Shown: positions 1 through 8,715 of the stretch, piece by piece
Layout: each line of letters opens with the position of its first letter
Numbering within the stretch: the stretch's first letter is position 1
NCBI RefSeq assembly: GCF_019968905.1
Contig: NZ_CP079946.1
Coordinates: 620,001-684,000, forward strand
Direction: 5' to 3'
Origin: Corallococcus sp. EGB
GTDB taxonomy: Bacteria; Myxococcota; Myxococcia; Myxococcales; Myxococcaceae
Length of the DNA: 64,000 nt
Notes under the pieces: generated by a model
The model's database searches: none
What the model was told of the DNA's origin: nothing
The model's input: the letters and a program-made list of their open reading frames with translations, nothing else
Made by a program: the position numbers and the translations under genes

Positions 1-2
1 GC

Positions 3-359
3 TGGGACGGAGGCCCGTCGCGTGAGCTGCTCACGAAGAGCCTCGAGGACGAGCTGAGCCACTTCGCGCTCCTGAAGGAGGCCCTGGAGAAGCTGGGCGC
101 GGACCCCACGGTGATGACGCCCTCCGCGGACCTCACGTCGGTCATCTCCATGGGGGTCCCGGCGGCCATCTCCGACGCGCGCACCAACCTGCGGCAGGCC
201 ACGCAGGCGCTGCTGGTGGCGGAGCTGACGGACCGCTTCCAGCAGGCGCTGGACGCGGAGGCCGAACACCTGGCGCTGGTGAAGGGCTGGCTGGCGGCGG
301 GCGTGGCCACGGAGGCGCGCGCGCCCATGGAGTCCGCGTCCGTTCCCGTGCAGCCCTGA
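3..359 (+). CDS. Ferritin-like domain protein, C-terminal part
   Basis: The reading frame is open from the left edge (frame starting at base 3) to a TGA at 357-359, so only the last 118 residues are present. The visible part is helical. It has an acidic stretch with a Glu-Asp-Glu-Leu-Ser-His-Phe pattern near the edge and a second E-x-E-H-L motif (bases 259-273), as in the four-helix ferritin-like fold. Such proteins bind di-iron or protect against oxidation, but the full metal-ligand set cannot be checked here. The next gene (TspO) follows after 95 bp on the same strand. The family call rests on the helix and motif pattern and is moderate. Confidence 0.55.
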   Translation, partial: WDGGPSRELLTKSLEDELSHFALLKEALEKLGADPTVMTPSADLTSVISMGVPAAISDARTNLRQATQALLVAELTDRFQQALDAEAEHLALVKGWLAAGVATEARAPMESASVPVQP

Positions 360-454
360 GCAGACAGCCGGGCAGGCCGGACCTGGCGGGCCGTGGCGCG
401 AGGACACAGCTTGTGGGCTCGCACCACGGCTTCATCACGTCCAGGAGGAATGAC

Positions 455-985
455 ATGCAGCTCAGCGAGCTGGGAGGCTCCGAGGGCCTGGAACGCAACG
501 CCACGCTCAACCGTGAATCACTGGTGGCGCTGGGCGCCTTCGGCGCGCTCACCGCGGGCGCGGTCTTCCTCAACGCGCGCACCACCCGCGAGGCCGTGGA
601 GGGGCGCTGGTACAAGCGGCTGAAGAAGCCGTCGTTCCAGCCGCCGCGACAGGCGTTCGGGCCGGTGTGGACGGCGCTCTACGGGCTCATCGCCGTCTCT
701 GGCTGGCGCATCTGGGGCTCGCCGGCGGGCGCGCAGCGCTCGCGCGCGCTGGGGCTGTGGTTCGTGCAGCTGGGACTCAATGTCGCCTGGTCCCACCTGT
801 TCTTCCGCAAGCGCCAGCTCAAGGCCGCGGCGGTGGAGAACTGGGTGCTGCTGGGCAGCATCGCGGCGTATACCGCCGCCGCCAGCCGCGTGGACCGCAA
901 GGCGCCCTGGTTCATGGCCCCGTATCTGGGCTGGGTGTCCTTCGCCAACGTGCTGTCGACGGATATCGCGCGGCTCAATGCTTGA
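455..985 (+). CDS. tspO: TspO/MBR family membrane protein
   Basis: This 176-aa protein is an integral membrane tryptophan-rich sensory protein; relatives bind porphyrins or cholesterol and affect stress and tetrapyrrole responses. The diagnostic family stretch is present: W-Y-x-x-L-K-K-P-S-F-x-P-P at residues 52-64, followed by F-G-P-V-W-T-x-L-Y (68-76) and N-V-A-W-S-x-L-F-F (109-117). Hydrophobic segments at about 23-40, 70-88, 99-117 and 125 onward fit the five-helix fold. The ATG at 455 is chosen over an in-frame upstream start at 413 because AGGAGG lies at 443-448, close to this ATG. The N-terminal extension of about 50 residues before the family core is longer than in short homologues. 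Confidence 0.9.
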   Translation: MQLSELGGSEGLERNATLNRESLVALGAFGALTAGAVFLNARTTREAVEGRWYKRLKKPSFQPPRQAFGPVWTALYGLIAVSGWRIWGSPAGAQRSRALGLWFVQLGLNVAWSHLFFRKRQLKAAAVENWVLLGSIAAYTAAASRVDRKAPWFMAPYLGWVSFANVLSTDIARLNA

Positions 986-1035
986 GCCGTGTGGCCCGGC
1001 TCGATGCCTGACGCCGGGCCGTGGCGCCTCGCGCG

Positions 1036-1215
1036 CTAGTTGCGCAGGCGCGAGGGGCGGGCCGCGTTGAAGGCCAGCACGGCGGCGAAGTAGCGCGCCT
1101 GGTTCTCCGACGTGCAGCGCACCTCCTGGATGCGCCCACCCACCTTCACCCGCACAAGCCATCCCTCGTTGTCGAGCGTGACCGGCGACTCGCTCGTCAT
1201 CGTCATGTTCTCCAT
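1036..1215 (-). CDS. Small conserved-looking hypothetical protein (59 aa)
   Basis: A 59-residue frame on the minus strand starts at ATG 1215 with a GGGAGGGAAGG ribosome-binding site just upstream, and ends at TAG 1036-1038. It contains a basic beta-like stretch (G-W-L-V-R-V-K-V-G-G) followed by E-V-R-C-T-S-E-N-Q-A-R-Y-F and an Ala-rich helix. No family is recognised. The strong Shine-Dalgarno, the good codon usage and the position between two unrelated genes support a real gene. It lies downstream of the histidine kinase on the same strand (145 bp gap) and could be co-transcribed with it. Confidence 0.6.
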   Translation of the reverse strand: MENMTMTSESPVTLDNEGWLVRVKVGGRIQEVRCTSENQARYFAAVLAFNAARPSRLRN

Positions 1216-1359
1216 GGGTGCCTTCCCTCCCGTGAAGCGGGGGAGAGCAGGGGGCGTGCCAGGGCCGGGAAGCGTGGGATTCCAGCCCTTTGCATCGAGC
1301 CCCCGGCGGGGGCGGCGGGGCAGGGCTGAAGTTCTTTCAGCGAGGGCGCGGGCGCACCT

Positions 1360-3303
1360 TCAGTGGAGGTGGCGATCCGGCCACACCTGCGGCAGGGCGG
1401 GCCTCGCGGCGGAGAGTGTCGGCAGCGCGACGTAGAACGTCGACCCGCGTCCCGGCGTGCTCTCCACCCAGATGCGGCCGCCGTGGCGCTCCACGATGTC
1501 GCGGCTGATGTAGAGGCCCAGGCCCAGCCCGCCGTAGGAGCGGGTGGACGCGTTGCGCGCGCGGAAGTAGCGGTCGAAGAGCTGCTGCTGCTGGTCCTCC
1601 GGGATGCCGATGCCCGGGTCCGTCACGGACAGCAACGCGAGGTCGTCGCTCAATGACAGACGCACGCGGATGGTGCCGCCGTCCGGGCTGTACTTGAGCG
1701 CGTTCTCCAGCAGGTTGGAAACCACCTGCTCCAGCCGGAACGTGTCGCCATGGACGGAGATGGGCTCCGGGGGACGTTCGAACTCGAAGGTGTGGTTGCC
1801 CTTCTGGGCCTCCAGGCTGCCGAGCATGTGCTCCACCAGCAGGTCGAAGCGCGTGGCCTCGGGGTGCAGCGCCAGCCGGCCGGCCTCGATGCGCGACGCG
1901 TCCAGCAGGTCGTTGATGAGACCGGTGAGGCGCGTGAGCTGGTGGCGCGCGTGGCGCAGCACGCTGGGTTCCAACTGCTCGCCGCGCTCCAGGCGGCGCT
2001 CCAGCGTGGCCAGGCGCAGGCTCAGCGGCGTCAGCGGCGTCTTCAGTTCATGGCTCGCGATGGAGAGGAAGTCGTCGCGCACGCGGACGGCCTCGCGGGC
2101 CTCGCGGTACAGCTGCGCGCGCTCCTCCTCCGCGCGCCGGCGCTCGGTGATGTCCTCCACGAGCACGCCCACGCCCAGCACGCGGCCGTCGGGGGTGCGC
2201 ACGGGATAGAAGTTGCCGCGGAACCAGCGCCGGGGGCCGGGGGCGCCCAGGTCGTCGTCGGAGGTGGACTCCTGGTCCACCAGGGGCTCGCCGGTGCGCA
2301 GCACGTACGCGGGCCCCTGCACCGCGATGGCGCCAGGCTCGCCGAGCAGCTCCGGCAGCGTGTGGCCGACGTGCGCCTCCGCTGGGATGCCGTTGATGCG
2401 GGCGAGCGTCTCGTTGACGCGCACGTAGCGCAGGCGCGTGTCCAGGAAGCCGATGCCCACCGGCGCGCCGCGGAAGAGCAGGTCCAGCTGGGCCAGGTTC
2501 TCCTCGCGCTCGGCCTCCACACGGCGGCGCTCGGTGATGTCCTCCACGATGCCGACGCCGCCCTCCACGGAGCCGTCCTCGGCGTAGCAGGGGGCGAAGC
2601 GCACGCGCACGGGCGTCTCCTTGCCGGAGGTGACCGAGCGGTAGTTGCCTTCGTAGTCGCAGGGCCGGCCGGCCAGGGACTCGCGCACGCAGGCCATGAT
2701 GCGCTCGTCCTGGAGCGTGAGGAGGTTCAGGCCCACCAGGTTGCGCTTCGACGTGCCGATGACGCCCGCGAAGCGCTCGTTGCACGCGGTGATGATGGGC
2801 ATGCGGTCGAAGTGGAAGATGCCCAGGGGCGCGTTCTCCACGAGCAGCCGGTAGAGCCGGTCCGCCGTCTCCGGGGGCGAGGCCACGTCCGGGCCGCCGG
2901 GGATGTGCTCCACCGGCTCCTCCAGCGAGTCAATGACCTCGTGCAGCCGGCGCAGCGTGAGCACGATGCGCTCCCAGCCATCCGTGCCGGAAGCGCCCAC
3001 GGTCATCTCCACCAGCAGCTCCACGCCGTCGCGCCGCCTGGCGAAGACGCGCGTGGGCCGCCCGCCGAGCGCCCTCCGGCGCGACAGCAGGTAGCGCGGC
3101 AGGCTGAGGCCGTGGAAGCGGTGCAGGCGAAGCGGGAAGAGGTCGGTGACGGGCCTGCCCAGCAGCTGCTCGCGGTCCCAGCCCAGCAGCCGCTCCGTCG
3201 CCGCGTTGACATGCAGGATGTGCTCGTCCGGACCGCACGCGATGATGGGGTCCACCGCGGCGTCCAAGATGGCTTCCAGCTCCCGTGCGGCTCCTCCGGC
3301 CAT
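1360..3303 (-). CDS. PAS-PAS-PAS sensor histidine kinase, soluble
   Basis: The 647-aa protein has three PAS-type sensor modules at about residues 8-115, 148-262 and 272-392. The second and third each end with the typical V-E-D-I-T-E-R-R linker. A HisKA dimerisation domain follows, with the phospho-acceptor His418 in the motif S-H-E-L-K-T-P. The C-terminal HATPase domain shows an N-box (N-L-L-E-N-A-L-K-Y-S), a G1 box (D-P-G-I-G-I-P) and a G2 box (G-L-G-L-G-L-Y-I). No membrane segment is seen, so it is a cytoplasmic kinase sensing an internal or diffusible signal. The start at 3303 is preceded by AGGAG; longer in-frame openings upstream lack a site. No response regulator gene is adjacent, so it is an orphan kinase. 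Confidence 0.93.
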   Translation of the reverse strand: MAGGAARELEAILDAAVDPIIACGPDEHILHVNAATERLLGWDREQLLGRPVTDLFPLRLHRFHGLSLPRYLLSRRRALGGRPTRVFARRRDGVELLVEMTVGASGTDGWERIVLTLRRLHEVIDSLEEPVEHIPGGPDVASPPETADRLYRLLVENAPLGIFHFDRMPIITACNERFAGVIGTSKRNLVGLNLLTLQDERIMACVRESLAGRPCDYEGNYRSVTSGKETPVRVRFAPCYAEDGSVEGGVGIVEDITERRRVEAEREENLAQLDLLFRGAPVGIGFLDTRLRYVRVNETLARINGIPAEAHVGHTLPELLGEPGAIAVQGPAYVLRTGEPLVDQESTSDDDLGAPGPRRWFRGNFYPVRTPDGRVLGVGVLVEDITERRRAEEERAQLYREAREAVRVRDDFLSIASHELKTPLTPLSLRLATLERRLERGEQLEPSVLRHARHQLTRLTGLINDLLDASRIEAGRLALHPEATRFDLLVEHMLGSLEAQKGNHTFEFERPPEPISVHGDTFRLEQVVSNLLENALKYSPDGGTIRVRLSLSDDLALLSVTDPGIGIPEDQQQQLFDRYFRARNASTRSYGGLGLGLYISRDIVERHGGRIWVESTPGRGSTFYVALPTLSAARPALPQVWPDRHLH

Positions 3304-3508
3304 GCCTCGCTCCTGATGGGGCCGGCACGCACCTTCCCGTTGCGTGGGCCGGCGCGGCCGGGAGCGGGGGCTGCCCGGCATTGGCGGGCGCGCGTCTTGG
3401 CGCCCGTGCGCGTCCCCTTTGCCTACAAATACACACTGTGGGCCGGAACGGCGCGTGGAAGCCGGAAGTCCGGAAGCCGCCAGCCCCCCTGGAGGCAGGG
3501 CGGGAGGC

Positions 3509-6118
3509 CTAGCGCCGGCGCTTGGGAGGCGTCGGGCGGGCGCGCTTCGCCGCGCGCTTGCGCGCGGGCTTCGCGTCGGGGGCGGCGGGGCGCATGTTGA
3601 GCGTGAGCGCCTCCAGCTTCTCGCGCAGCGTGCGCGTCTCCTGCTTGAGCGCGTCCAGCTCCTCGCGCAGGGACGCGACCTCGCGGGCCTGGGGGGCGCC
3701 TTCGCGCAGGGCGCGCACGGCTTCACGGGCGAAGCGGCGCGTGCGCGGGTCGCTGAAGGTCGTGCCCTCCAGTGCGGGCAGCAGGCGCCGGTCGCCCAGC
3801 GTGGTGGCCGCGTCGCAGACCGCCAGCTGCATGCGGAACTGCGGGTCGCGCAGCAGGTGGGCGAAGAGGTCCACCGCCTCGCGCTTGCGGTTCGCCACCT
3901 CCGCCAGCTTCGCCACCGCGCCCACGGCCGCGCGGCGCAGGAACGGAGGCTGGCCATACGCCGTGCGCGCCACGGCCACCGGGAACGCCGCCGCGTCCTG
4001 CGTCTCCGAGAGCCCGTCCATCGCGGCCGCGCCGATGACGTCCTGGAACGACGGCCTCGAGGCCGCGGCCTCCAGCAGGGGCAGCGCGTCCGGCGCGCGC
4101 ACGCGGCCCAGGCTCCGCGCGGCCTCCGCCTCCACGAAGTAGCTGGGGTCCCCGGCCCCCAGCAGCGCGCGCAGGCTCCCGGCCACCTCCAGGTCGTGGC
4201 GGAACTCGCCCAGCGCGGCGACGACGGCGCGGCGCACGCGCGGGTGCTCCGTGGCGACCGCGCCCAGGAGCAGCGCGCGGGCCTCCGGCGTGCGGATGCG
4301 GCCCAGCGCCTTCGCGCACGCGGCGCGGGTGGCCCAGAAGCGCTTCACGTCCTTCAGCGCTCGGCCCAGCGCCTCCACCGACCTCAGGCCTCCGTCCTTC
4401 CCCAGCGCGTGCGCCGCCTCCGTGCTCGCGCGGGCCTCCGGCGCGTTCTCCAGCTCCTCGCGCCACAGCCCCACGGCCTTGTCCACGTCCAGCGTGCCCA
4501 GCACGTCGCGGCGCGGATCCACGCGCACCTGCGTGGGCGCGGTGGGGCAGGGCAGGTGGAAGCGGTGCTCCGCGTCCGTGATGTCCAGCCGGTGGCGCGT
4601 GTCCTCGCCGTTCACCGTGACGACCACCTCCAGCGGCAGGCGGAAGACGGGCGTGCCCGAGTCCGTGCGCTGCGTCTGGCGCACGGCGATGCGCAGGCGC
4701 GCGTCGTCCGCCTCGTAGCGGACCTCCACCTTCAGCTCCGGGTGGCCGGGGGAGAAGACGTACTGGTCGAAGACGGGGTCCAGGTTGTGGCCGGTGGCCT
4801 CCTCGAAGGCGCGCGCCAGGTCCACCGTCTCCACCACGCCGTGGCGGTGGGAGGCGACGTAGTGGCGCAGGGCGCGCACGAAGAGCTCATCCCCCACGCG
4901 GCGGCGCAGCTCGTGGAGCACCAGGCCGCCCTTCTCGTAGAGGTGGCGGTCGAACAGGTCCATGGGCGCGTGGAACTTCCGCGCGACGATGGGGCGCGCG
5001 TAGCGCTCGCGCGTCTCGGAGAGGTAGGCCTCCAGGTCGAGCGCCCGGTGGTGGTCGGCCTCGTCCCGATTGTCCCCGCGCTCCTTCCAGAGCACCTCGA
5101 AGTAGGTGGCGAAGCCCTCGTTGAGCCAGCCGTGGGGCCAGTCGCGGCAGGTGAGCAGGTCGCCGAACCACTGGTGCGCCAGCTCGTGGGAGATGAGCGG
5201 CTCCGGGTTGTAGTCCTGGTGCGCCCGCGCGTCGTGCAGCACGGTGTCCACCAGCGTGGTGGCGGTGGTGTGCTCCATGCCGCCCAGGATGAACTCCGTG
5301 ACGAACACCTGCGCGTAGCCGCTCCACGGGAAGGGCTCGCCGGTGAGGGACTCATACGCGGCGATCATCTGGGGCGTGCGCGATACGCACCGGAGCGCGT
5401 CCTCGCGGCGGCCCTTGGGGAACAGGTAGCGCAGCGGCGTGGTGCCGGCGGTGTCGGTGGCCTCGTCGAACTCGCCCACCACCAGCGTGACGAGGTAGGG
5501 CGCGTGCGGCTGCGCCATGCGGTGGTGCTGCGTGCGCCGGCCGCCGGTGGTGACGTCGCTGACGAGCGCGCCGTTGGACAGCGACGTCATGTGCGCCGGG
5601 AAGGTGGCGATGACCTCCGACGTGGCCTTCTGCGCGGGCGCGTCCAGGCAGGGGAACCAGCAGCGCGCGTCGGTGTCCTGCCCCTGCGTCCACGCCTGGA
5701 GCGGGCGGTCCGGGTAGCCCGCGTCGGGACCCCAGAAGTAGAGCCCGCGGCGCGGGCGGGCGCGGTAGGTGAGCGCGATGTCGCACGCCTGGCCCGCGTC
5801 GAGCGCGCGCGGCAGCTCCACGCGCACATGGGCGCCGGAGTTGGAGAAGGAGACGGAGCGGCCGTCGACGCGCGCGTCGGTGACGTCCAGGTCCACGGCG
5901 TCGAAGGTGACGGTGGACACGGCGCGGACGGCGGACACGCGGGTGGTGCAGGTGCCGGACAGGGTGCGCTGGGGGAAGTCCAGGTCCAGCTCGATGCGCA
6001 CGTGCTCGGCGCGCACGGGGCGGGGCGCGGCGTAGTGCTCGGTGGCGCCGGGGAGGCTGAACGGATGCGGGTCGGAGGACCCGGTGGCGGCGGGGGCGTG
6101 GCGGTGGCAGCAGCGCAT
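3509..6118 (-). CDS. M1 family metallo-aminopeptidase with HEAT-like repeats
   Basis: This 869-aa zinc aminopeptidase removes N-terminal residues from peptides. The zinc motif is H-E-L-A-H at residues 311-315 with the third ligand Glu334 in N-E-G-F-A. The exopeptidase motif reads G-G-M-E-H (279-283) where most members have G-x-M-E-N. An N-terminal beta domain precedes it. After about residue 530 the chain becomes short alpha-helical repeats of HEAT/PBS-lyase type. A coiled-coil-like segment (about 808-838) and a strongly basic Lys/Arg/Pro tail close the protein. No signal peptide is visible, so it is probably cytoplasmic. The ATG at 6118 was chosen because the family homology starts soon after it, but the Shine-Dalgarno is weak, so the exact start is uncertain. 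Confidence 0.9.
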   Translation of the reverse strand: MRCCHRHAPAATGSSDPHPFSLPGATEHYAAPRPVRAEHVRIELDLDFPQRTLSGTCTTRVSAVRAVSTVTFDAVDLDVTDARVDGRSVSFSNSGAHVRVELPRALDAGQACDIALTYRARPRRGLYFWGPDAGYPDRPLQAWTQGQDTDARCWFPCLDAPAQKATSEVIATFPAHMTSLSNGALVSDVTTGGRRTQHHRMAQPHAPYLVTLVVGEFDEATDTAGTTPLRYLFPKGRREDALRCVSRTPQMIAAYESLTGEPFPWSGYAQVFVTEFILGGMEHTTATTLVDTVLHDARAHQDYNPEPLISHELAHQWFGDLLTCRDWPHGWLNEGFATYFEVLWKERGDNRDEADHHRALDLEAYLSETRERYARPIVARKFHAPMDLFDRHLYEKGGLVLHELRRRVGDELFVRALRHYVASHRHGVVETVDLARAFEEATGHNLDPVFDQYVFSPGHPELKVEVRYEADDARLRIAVRQTQRTDSGTPVFRLPLEVVVTVNGEDTRHRLDITDAEHRFHLPCPTAPTQVRVDPRRDVLGTLDVDKAVGLWREELENAPEARASTEAAHALGKDGGLRSVEALGRALKDVKRFWATRAACAKALGRIRTPEARALLLGAVATEHPRVRRAVVAALGEFRHDLEVAGSLRALLGAGDPSYFVEAEAARSLGRVRAPDALPLLEAAASRPSFQDVIGAAAMDGLSETQDAAAFPVAVARTAYGQPPFLRRAAVGAVAKLAEVANRKREAVDLFAHLLRDPQFRMQLAVCDAATTLGDRRLLPALEGTTFSDPRTRRFAREAVRALREGAPQAREVASLREELDALKQETRTLREKLEALTLNMRPAAPDAKPARKRAAKRARPTPPKRRR

Positions 6119-6262
6119 AAGAGAAGCGGACTCTTTCGCATGCCCGCCCCCGGGTCGAGACGCTTTGAACCGTGCCTTGTCGGAATTCCAGGAGCCGGAC
6201 CGGGCGGGCCCCGAGGGGAACGGATGGGGCCGGGGGCGCGAAGGCCCTAAGATGGGACCATC

Positions 6263-7012
6263 GTGCAGGCCGTTCTCTACTTCTCCGACAAGCAGGTGCG
6301 CGAGAAGCTCTTCGCCTTCGTGGACGCGGCGCAGGGGCTGCTGCTGGTGACCGGCGTGCGCCACGACGCGGGGATGACGCGTCCACCCCAGGCGCGCGAG
6401 CCCTTCGCGGCGTTGGAGGACCTGTTCGGGGAGGTGCTGGCGCAGGTCATCGTGGCGGACGAGGGCACCACGGAGGGCATGTGGCGCGACCCGCTGGGGG
6501 ACCTGGGCGACCGGCTCTACCCGGACGACAAGAAGCGCGCCTACGTGGCGGCCACGGGCTACGTGTTGCTGGAGGGAGGCAGGCCGCGCGCGGTGGTGCG
6601 CAAGCACTCCAGCCCCGCGGAGGACGTGTGGTTCCTCCAGGAGGCCCTGAGCCGCCTGTCCCCGGGCATCCCCGCCCCCGACCCCGCGAAGCGCCCGGGG
6701 CACCGCCGCCCGGAGCCCGCCCCCCGAGCGCCGCCGCGCTACAGGCCCGCGAATGATGAAGCCACGCCCCCGCGTGGAAGCCGTGCCGTGAATCCGCCGC
6801 CCGCCCCGCCCGAGCCGAAGGACCCCTGGACGGTGCTGGGCATCGCGCGGGGCACGCCCCGGGACGAGGCGCGCAAGGCCTTCCGCGCGCTCGTCGCGCA
6901 GTACCACCCGGACAAGGTGGCCCACCTGGCGCCGGAGTTCCACGCGCTCGCCGAACGCAAGACGCGCGAAATCCTGGACGCATGGGAGGCGCTGGAGCGC
7001 GACGCGGGCTAG
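6263..7012 (+). CDS. J-domain (DnaJ-like) protein
   Basis: A 249-aa protein reading from a GTG start at 6263. The first 150 residues form a domain of unknown function with no recognisable signal peptide. A Pro/Arg-rich linker (about 135-185) leads to a C-terminal J domain containing Y-H-P-D-K, the motif that stimulates DnaK-type Hsp70 ATPase. A C-terminal J domain is not the canonical DnaJ layout, so this is a specialised co-chaperone rather than DnaJ itself. It is divergently transcribed from the aminopeptidase (144 bp between starts). No ATG lies in frame nearby, and the ribosome-binding site for the GTG is weak. Confidence 0.85.
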   Translation: MQAVLYFSDKQVREKLFAFVDAAQGLLLVTGVRHDAGMTRPPQAREPFAALEDLFGEVLAQVIVADEGTTEGMWRDPLGDLGDRLYPDDKKRAYVAATGYVLLEGGRPRAVVRKHSSPAEDVWFLQEALSRLSPGIPAPDPAKRPGHRRPEPAPRAPPRYRPANDEATPPRGSRAVNPPPAPPEPKDPWTVLGIARGTPRDEARKAFRALVAQYHPDKVAHLAPEFHALAERKTREILDAWEALERDAG

Positions 7013-7437
7013 CCCTCGCCCCGGATGAAGTCCGCCGAGCCTGCGTGTTGGCCCAATGGGAGATCCAGTCCCTCCCCTCGACCTGGCCCTCCTCCCTCCC
7101 GCGGGTGGTGAGCGGGTTTGGCCGCGCCGCACCTCCCGCGCGGACAACGAAGGGCGCGTGACACAAGTGACACGCCCACAGCCCATGTTTCACATCCGTG
7201 ACCGTTCACCCCGGGGTTTGTGTCAGCTTCATCTCGAAACTGTCACGACGCCAATCCCATTGAAAACTCTTGGGACAGCGCCGTCTGGCGACTTTCGCCC
7301 CCTCCAAAATCCTGTAGAGAGCATCGCGAGTTCCCCGGCAAATCCAGCCATCGGAGTCGCGTCCGCAATCACAGGCGCATGGCCTGGAAATGCTCTCACT
7401 GGTCGAAACCCACCGCCTCCTGTCCAGGAGATCCACC
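7013..7437. other. Intergenic region upstream of the PstS-like/TonB locus
   Basis: This 425-bp gap has no convincing gene. A minus-strand open frame that overlaps it (7206-7667) runs into the next gene and shows no family features. The stretch 7195-7400 is less GC-rich than its surroundings and is the likely promoter and leader of the downstream nine-gene cluster. Several TGTCA/TGACA half-sites lie at 7158-7246 and are listed separately. Confidence 0.6.
7158..7246 (+). promoter_or_regulatory. Cluster of TGTCA/TGACA half-sites
   Basis: Two direct copies of GTGACAC lie at 7158-7164 and 7167-7173 (9-bp period). TGTGTCA is at 7219-7225 and CTGTCAC at 7240-7246. The word CTGTCA is the half-site of the classical PHO box bound by PhoB-type regulators, but the spacings here (9 and about 20 bp) do not match the standard 11-bp period. 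Regulation by a phosphate-type response regulator is therefore only a hypothesis, encouraged by the PstS-like and OprO/P-like genes downstream. Confidence 0.35.
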
Positions 7438-8673
7438 ATGCGTCGTCGTTTGACTGGATTGCTGGCGCTCGCTGCCCTTACCGGGGCGGCTCCGGCGCTC
7501 GCGGATGACTGTGCCACCCTCGCCGCCAACCAGGGCAAGCAGCTGCTGCTGGTGACCGGCTCCACGGCCCTCAAGCCACTGCTCAACGTCATGGGCCCGA
7601 AGCTGGCGGCGGCCCCCAACAACATCCTCGTCGCGTACCTCGGCAACGGCTCGTGCAGCGGCGTCAATGGCGTGGTGGCTCCGGACCAGAACAGGGTCGC
7701 CGCGGGCTCCGCGCTGTCCTACTTCCCGGAGTCCTTCAACGAAGGGGCGGCGGGCACCGCGCCCACGTGCACCCTGTCGGCGGCCACCGCCACGCAGCTC
7801 GCCATCTCCGACGTCTTCTTGGAGACGTGCACCCGCGCGGCGCGCCCGTCCACCCTGGGTGACTTCACCGGCCCGGCGCAGGTCATGACGTTCGTGGTGC
7901 CGCCGACCAGCACCCAGACGGCCATCACCGCCGACGAGGCCTACTTCGCGTTCGGCTTCGGCGGCGCCCAGGGCAAGCAGGCCGCCCCGTGGACCGACCC
8001 CAACTTCTTCTTCATCCGCCCGGACAGCTCCGGCACCCTGCGCATCCTCGCCTCCGTCATTGGCGTGCCCAACGAGAAGTGGTTCGGCCAGCGCAAGAAC
8101 AGCGCGGGCAAGGACGCCGGCTCCGGTGACGTGCTCGCCTCGGTGAGCTCCAGCGCCAACGGCGAGGGGACCATCGGCATCCTCGGCATGGAGGTGGTGG
8201 ACGCGGGCACCAACCGCGAAAAGGTGAAGGTGCTGGCCCTCAAGGGCCGCGGCCAGAAGTTCGCCTACTACCCGGACGCCACCAGCACCTCGCACGACAA
8301 GATCAACGTGCGCGAGGGCCGCTACGCCGGCCTGGGCTACGCCCACCTCATCACCCCGGTGGACGCCCAGGGCGTGCCCACCAACGCCAACGCCAAGACG
8401 TTCATCGACGTGGTGATGGGCACGAAGGCGCTCGCGGGCGTGGACATGGTGAAGACGGTCGCCCAGGACGCCAAGCTCATCCCCCTGTGCGCCATGAAGG
8501 TCCACCGCACCGCCGAGGGCGGCGACCTGCACCGCTTCAAGCCCGCCACCGCGTGCGGCTGCTACTTCGAGAGCCTCGTGGGCACCGCCTCCGCCTCCTG
8601 CAAGGCGTGCACGGCGGACTCCCAGTGCAGCAGTGACCAGTCGTGCCAGAGCGGCTTCTGCGAGGCGAAGTAA
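7438..8673 (+). CDS. Secreted PstS-like substrate-binding protein with Cys-rich tail
   Basis: This 411-aa exported protein has a Sec signal peptide (M-R-R-R-L-T-G-L-L-A-L, cleavage after A-L-A near residue 22). The body resembles the PstS/phosphate-binding superfamily: an early T-G-S-T-A-L-K-P-L segment, and the motif R-P-D-S-S-G-T that matches the phosphate-contacting R-x-D-x-S-G-T loop. The last 40 residues are unusual: cysteines spaced as C-x-C, C-K-A-C, C-S-S-D-Q-S-C and G-F-C, a disulfide-rich module common in myxobacterial surface proteins. No PstA/B/C permease is nearby; the partners are a porin and TonB genes. The ATG at 7438 has CCAGGAG upstream and places the signal peptide at the N-terminus. 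The ligand may be phosphate or another oxyanion. Confidence 0.8.
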   Translation: MRRRLTGLLALAALTGAAPALADDCATLAANQGKQLLLVTGSTALKPLLNVMGPKLAAAPNNILVAYLGNGSCSGVNGVVAPDQNRVAAGSALSYFPESFNEGAAGTAPTCTLSAATATQLAISDVFLETCTRAARPSTLGDFTGPAQVMTFVVPPTSTQTAITADEAYFAFGFGGAQGKQAAPWTDPNFFFIRPDSSGTLRILASVIGVPNEKWFGQRKNSAGKDAGSGDVLASVSSSANGEGTIGILGMEVVDAGTNREKVKVLALKGRGQKFAYYPDATSTSHDKINVREGRYAGLGYAHLITPVDAQGVPTNANAKTFIDVVMGTKALAGVDMVKTVAQDAKLIPLCAMKVHRTAEGGDLHRFKPATACGCYFESLVGTASASCKACTADSQCSSDQSCQSGFCEAK

Positions 8674-8715
8674 GCCCGCGTGGCTTCAACCCCTGACCTC
8701 ACTGAGGACACCTCC

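Noticed and set aside
7206-7667. Minus-strand gene overlapping the PstS-like gene start
   Set aside because: It overlaps a clearly coding gene with a signal peptide in the opposite direction, and its translation has no recognisable domain.
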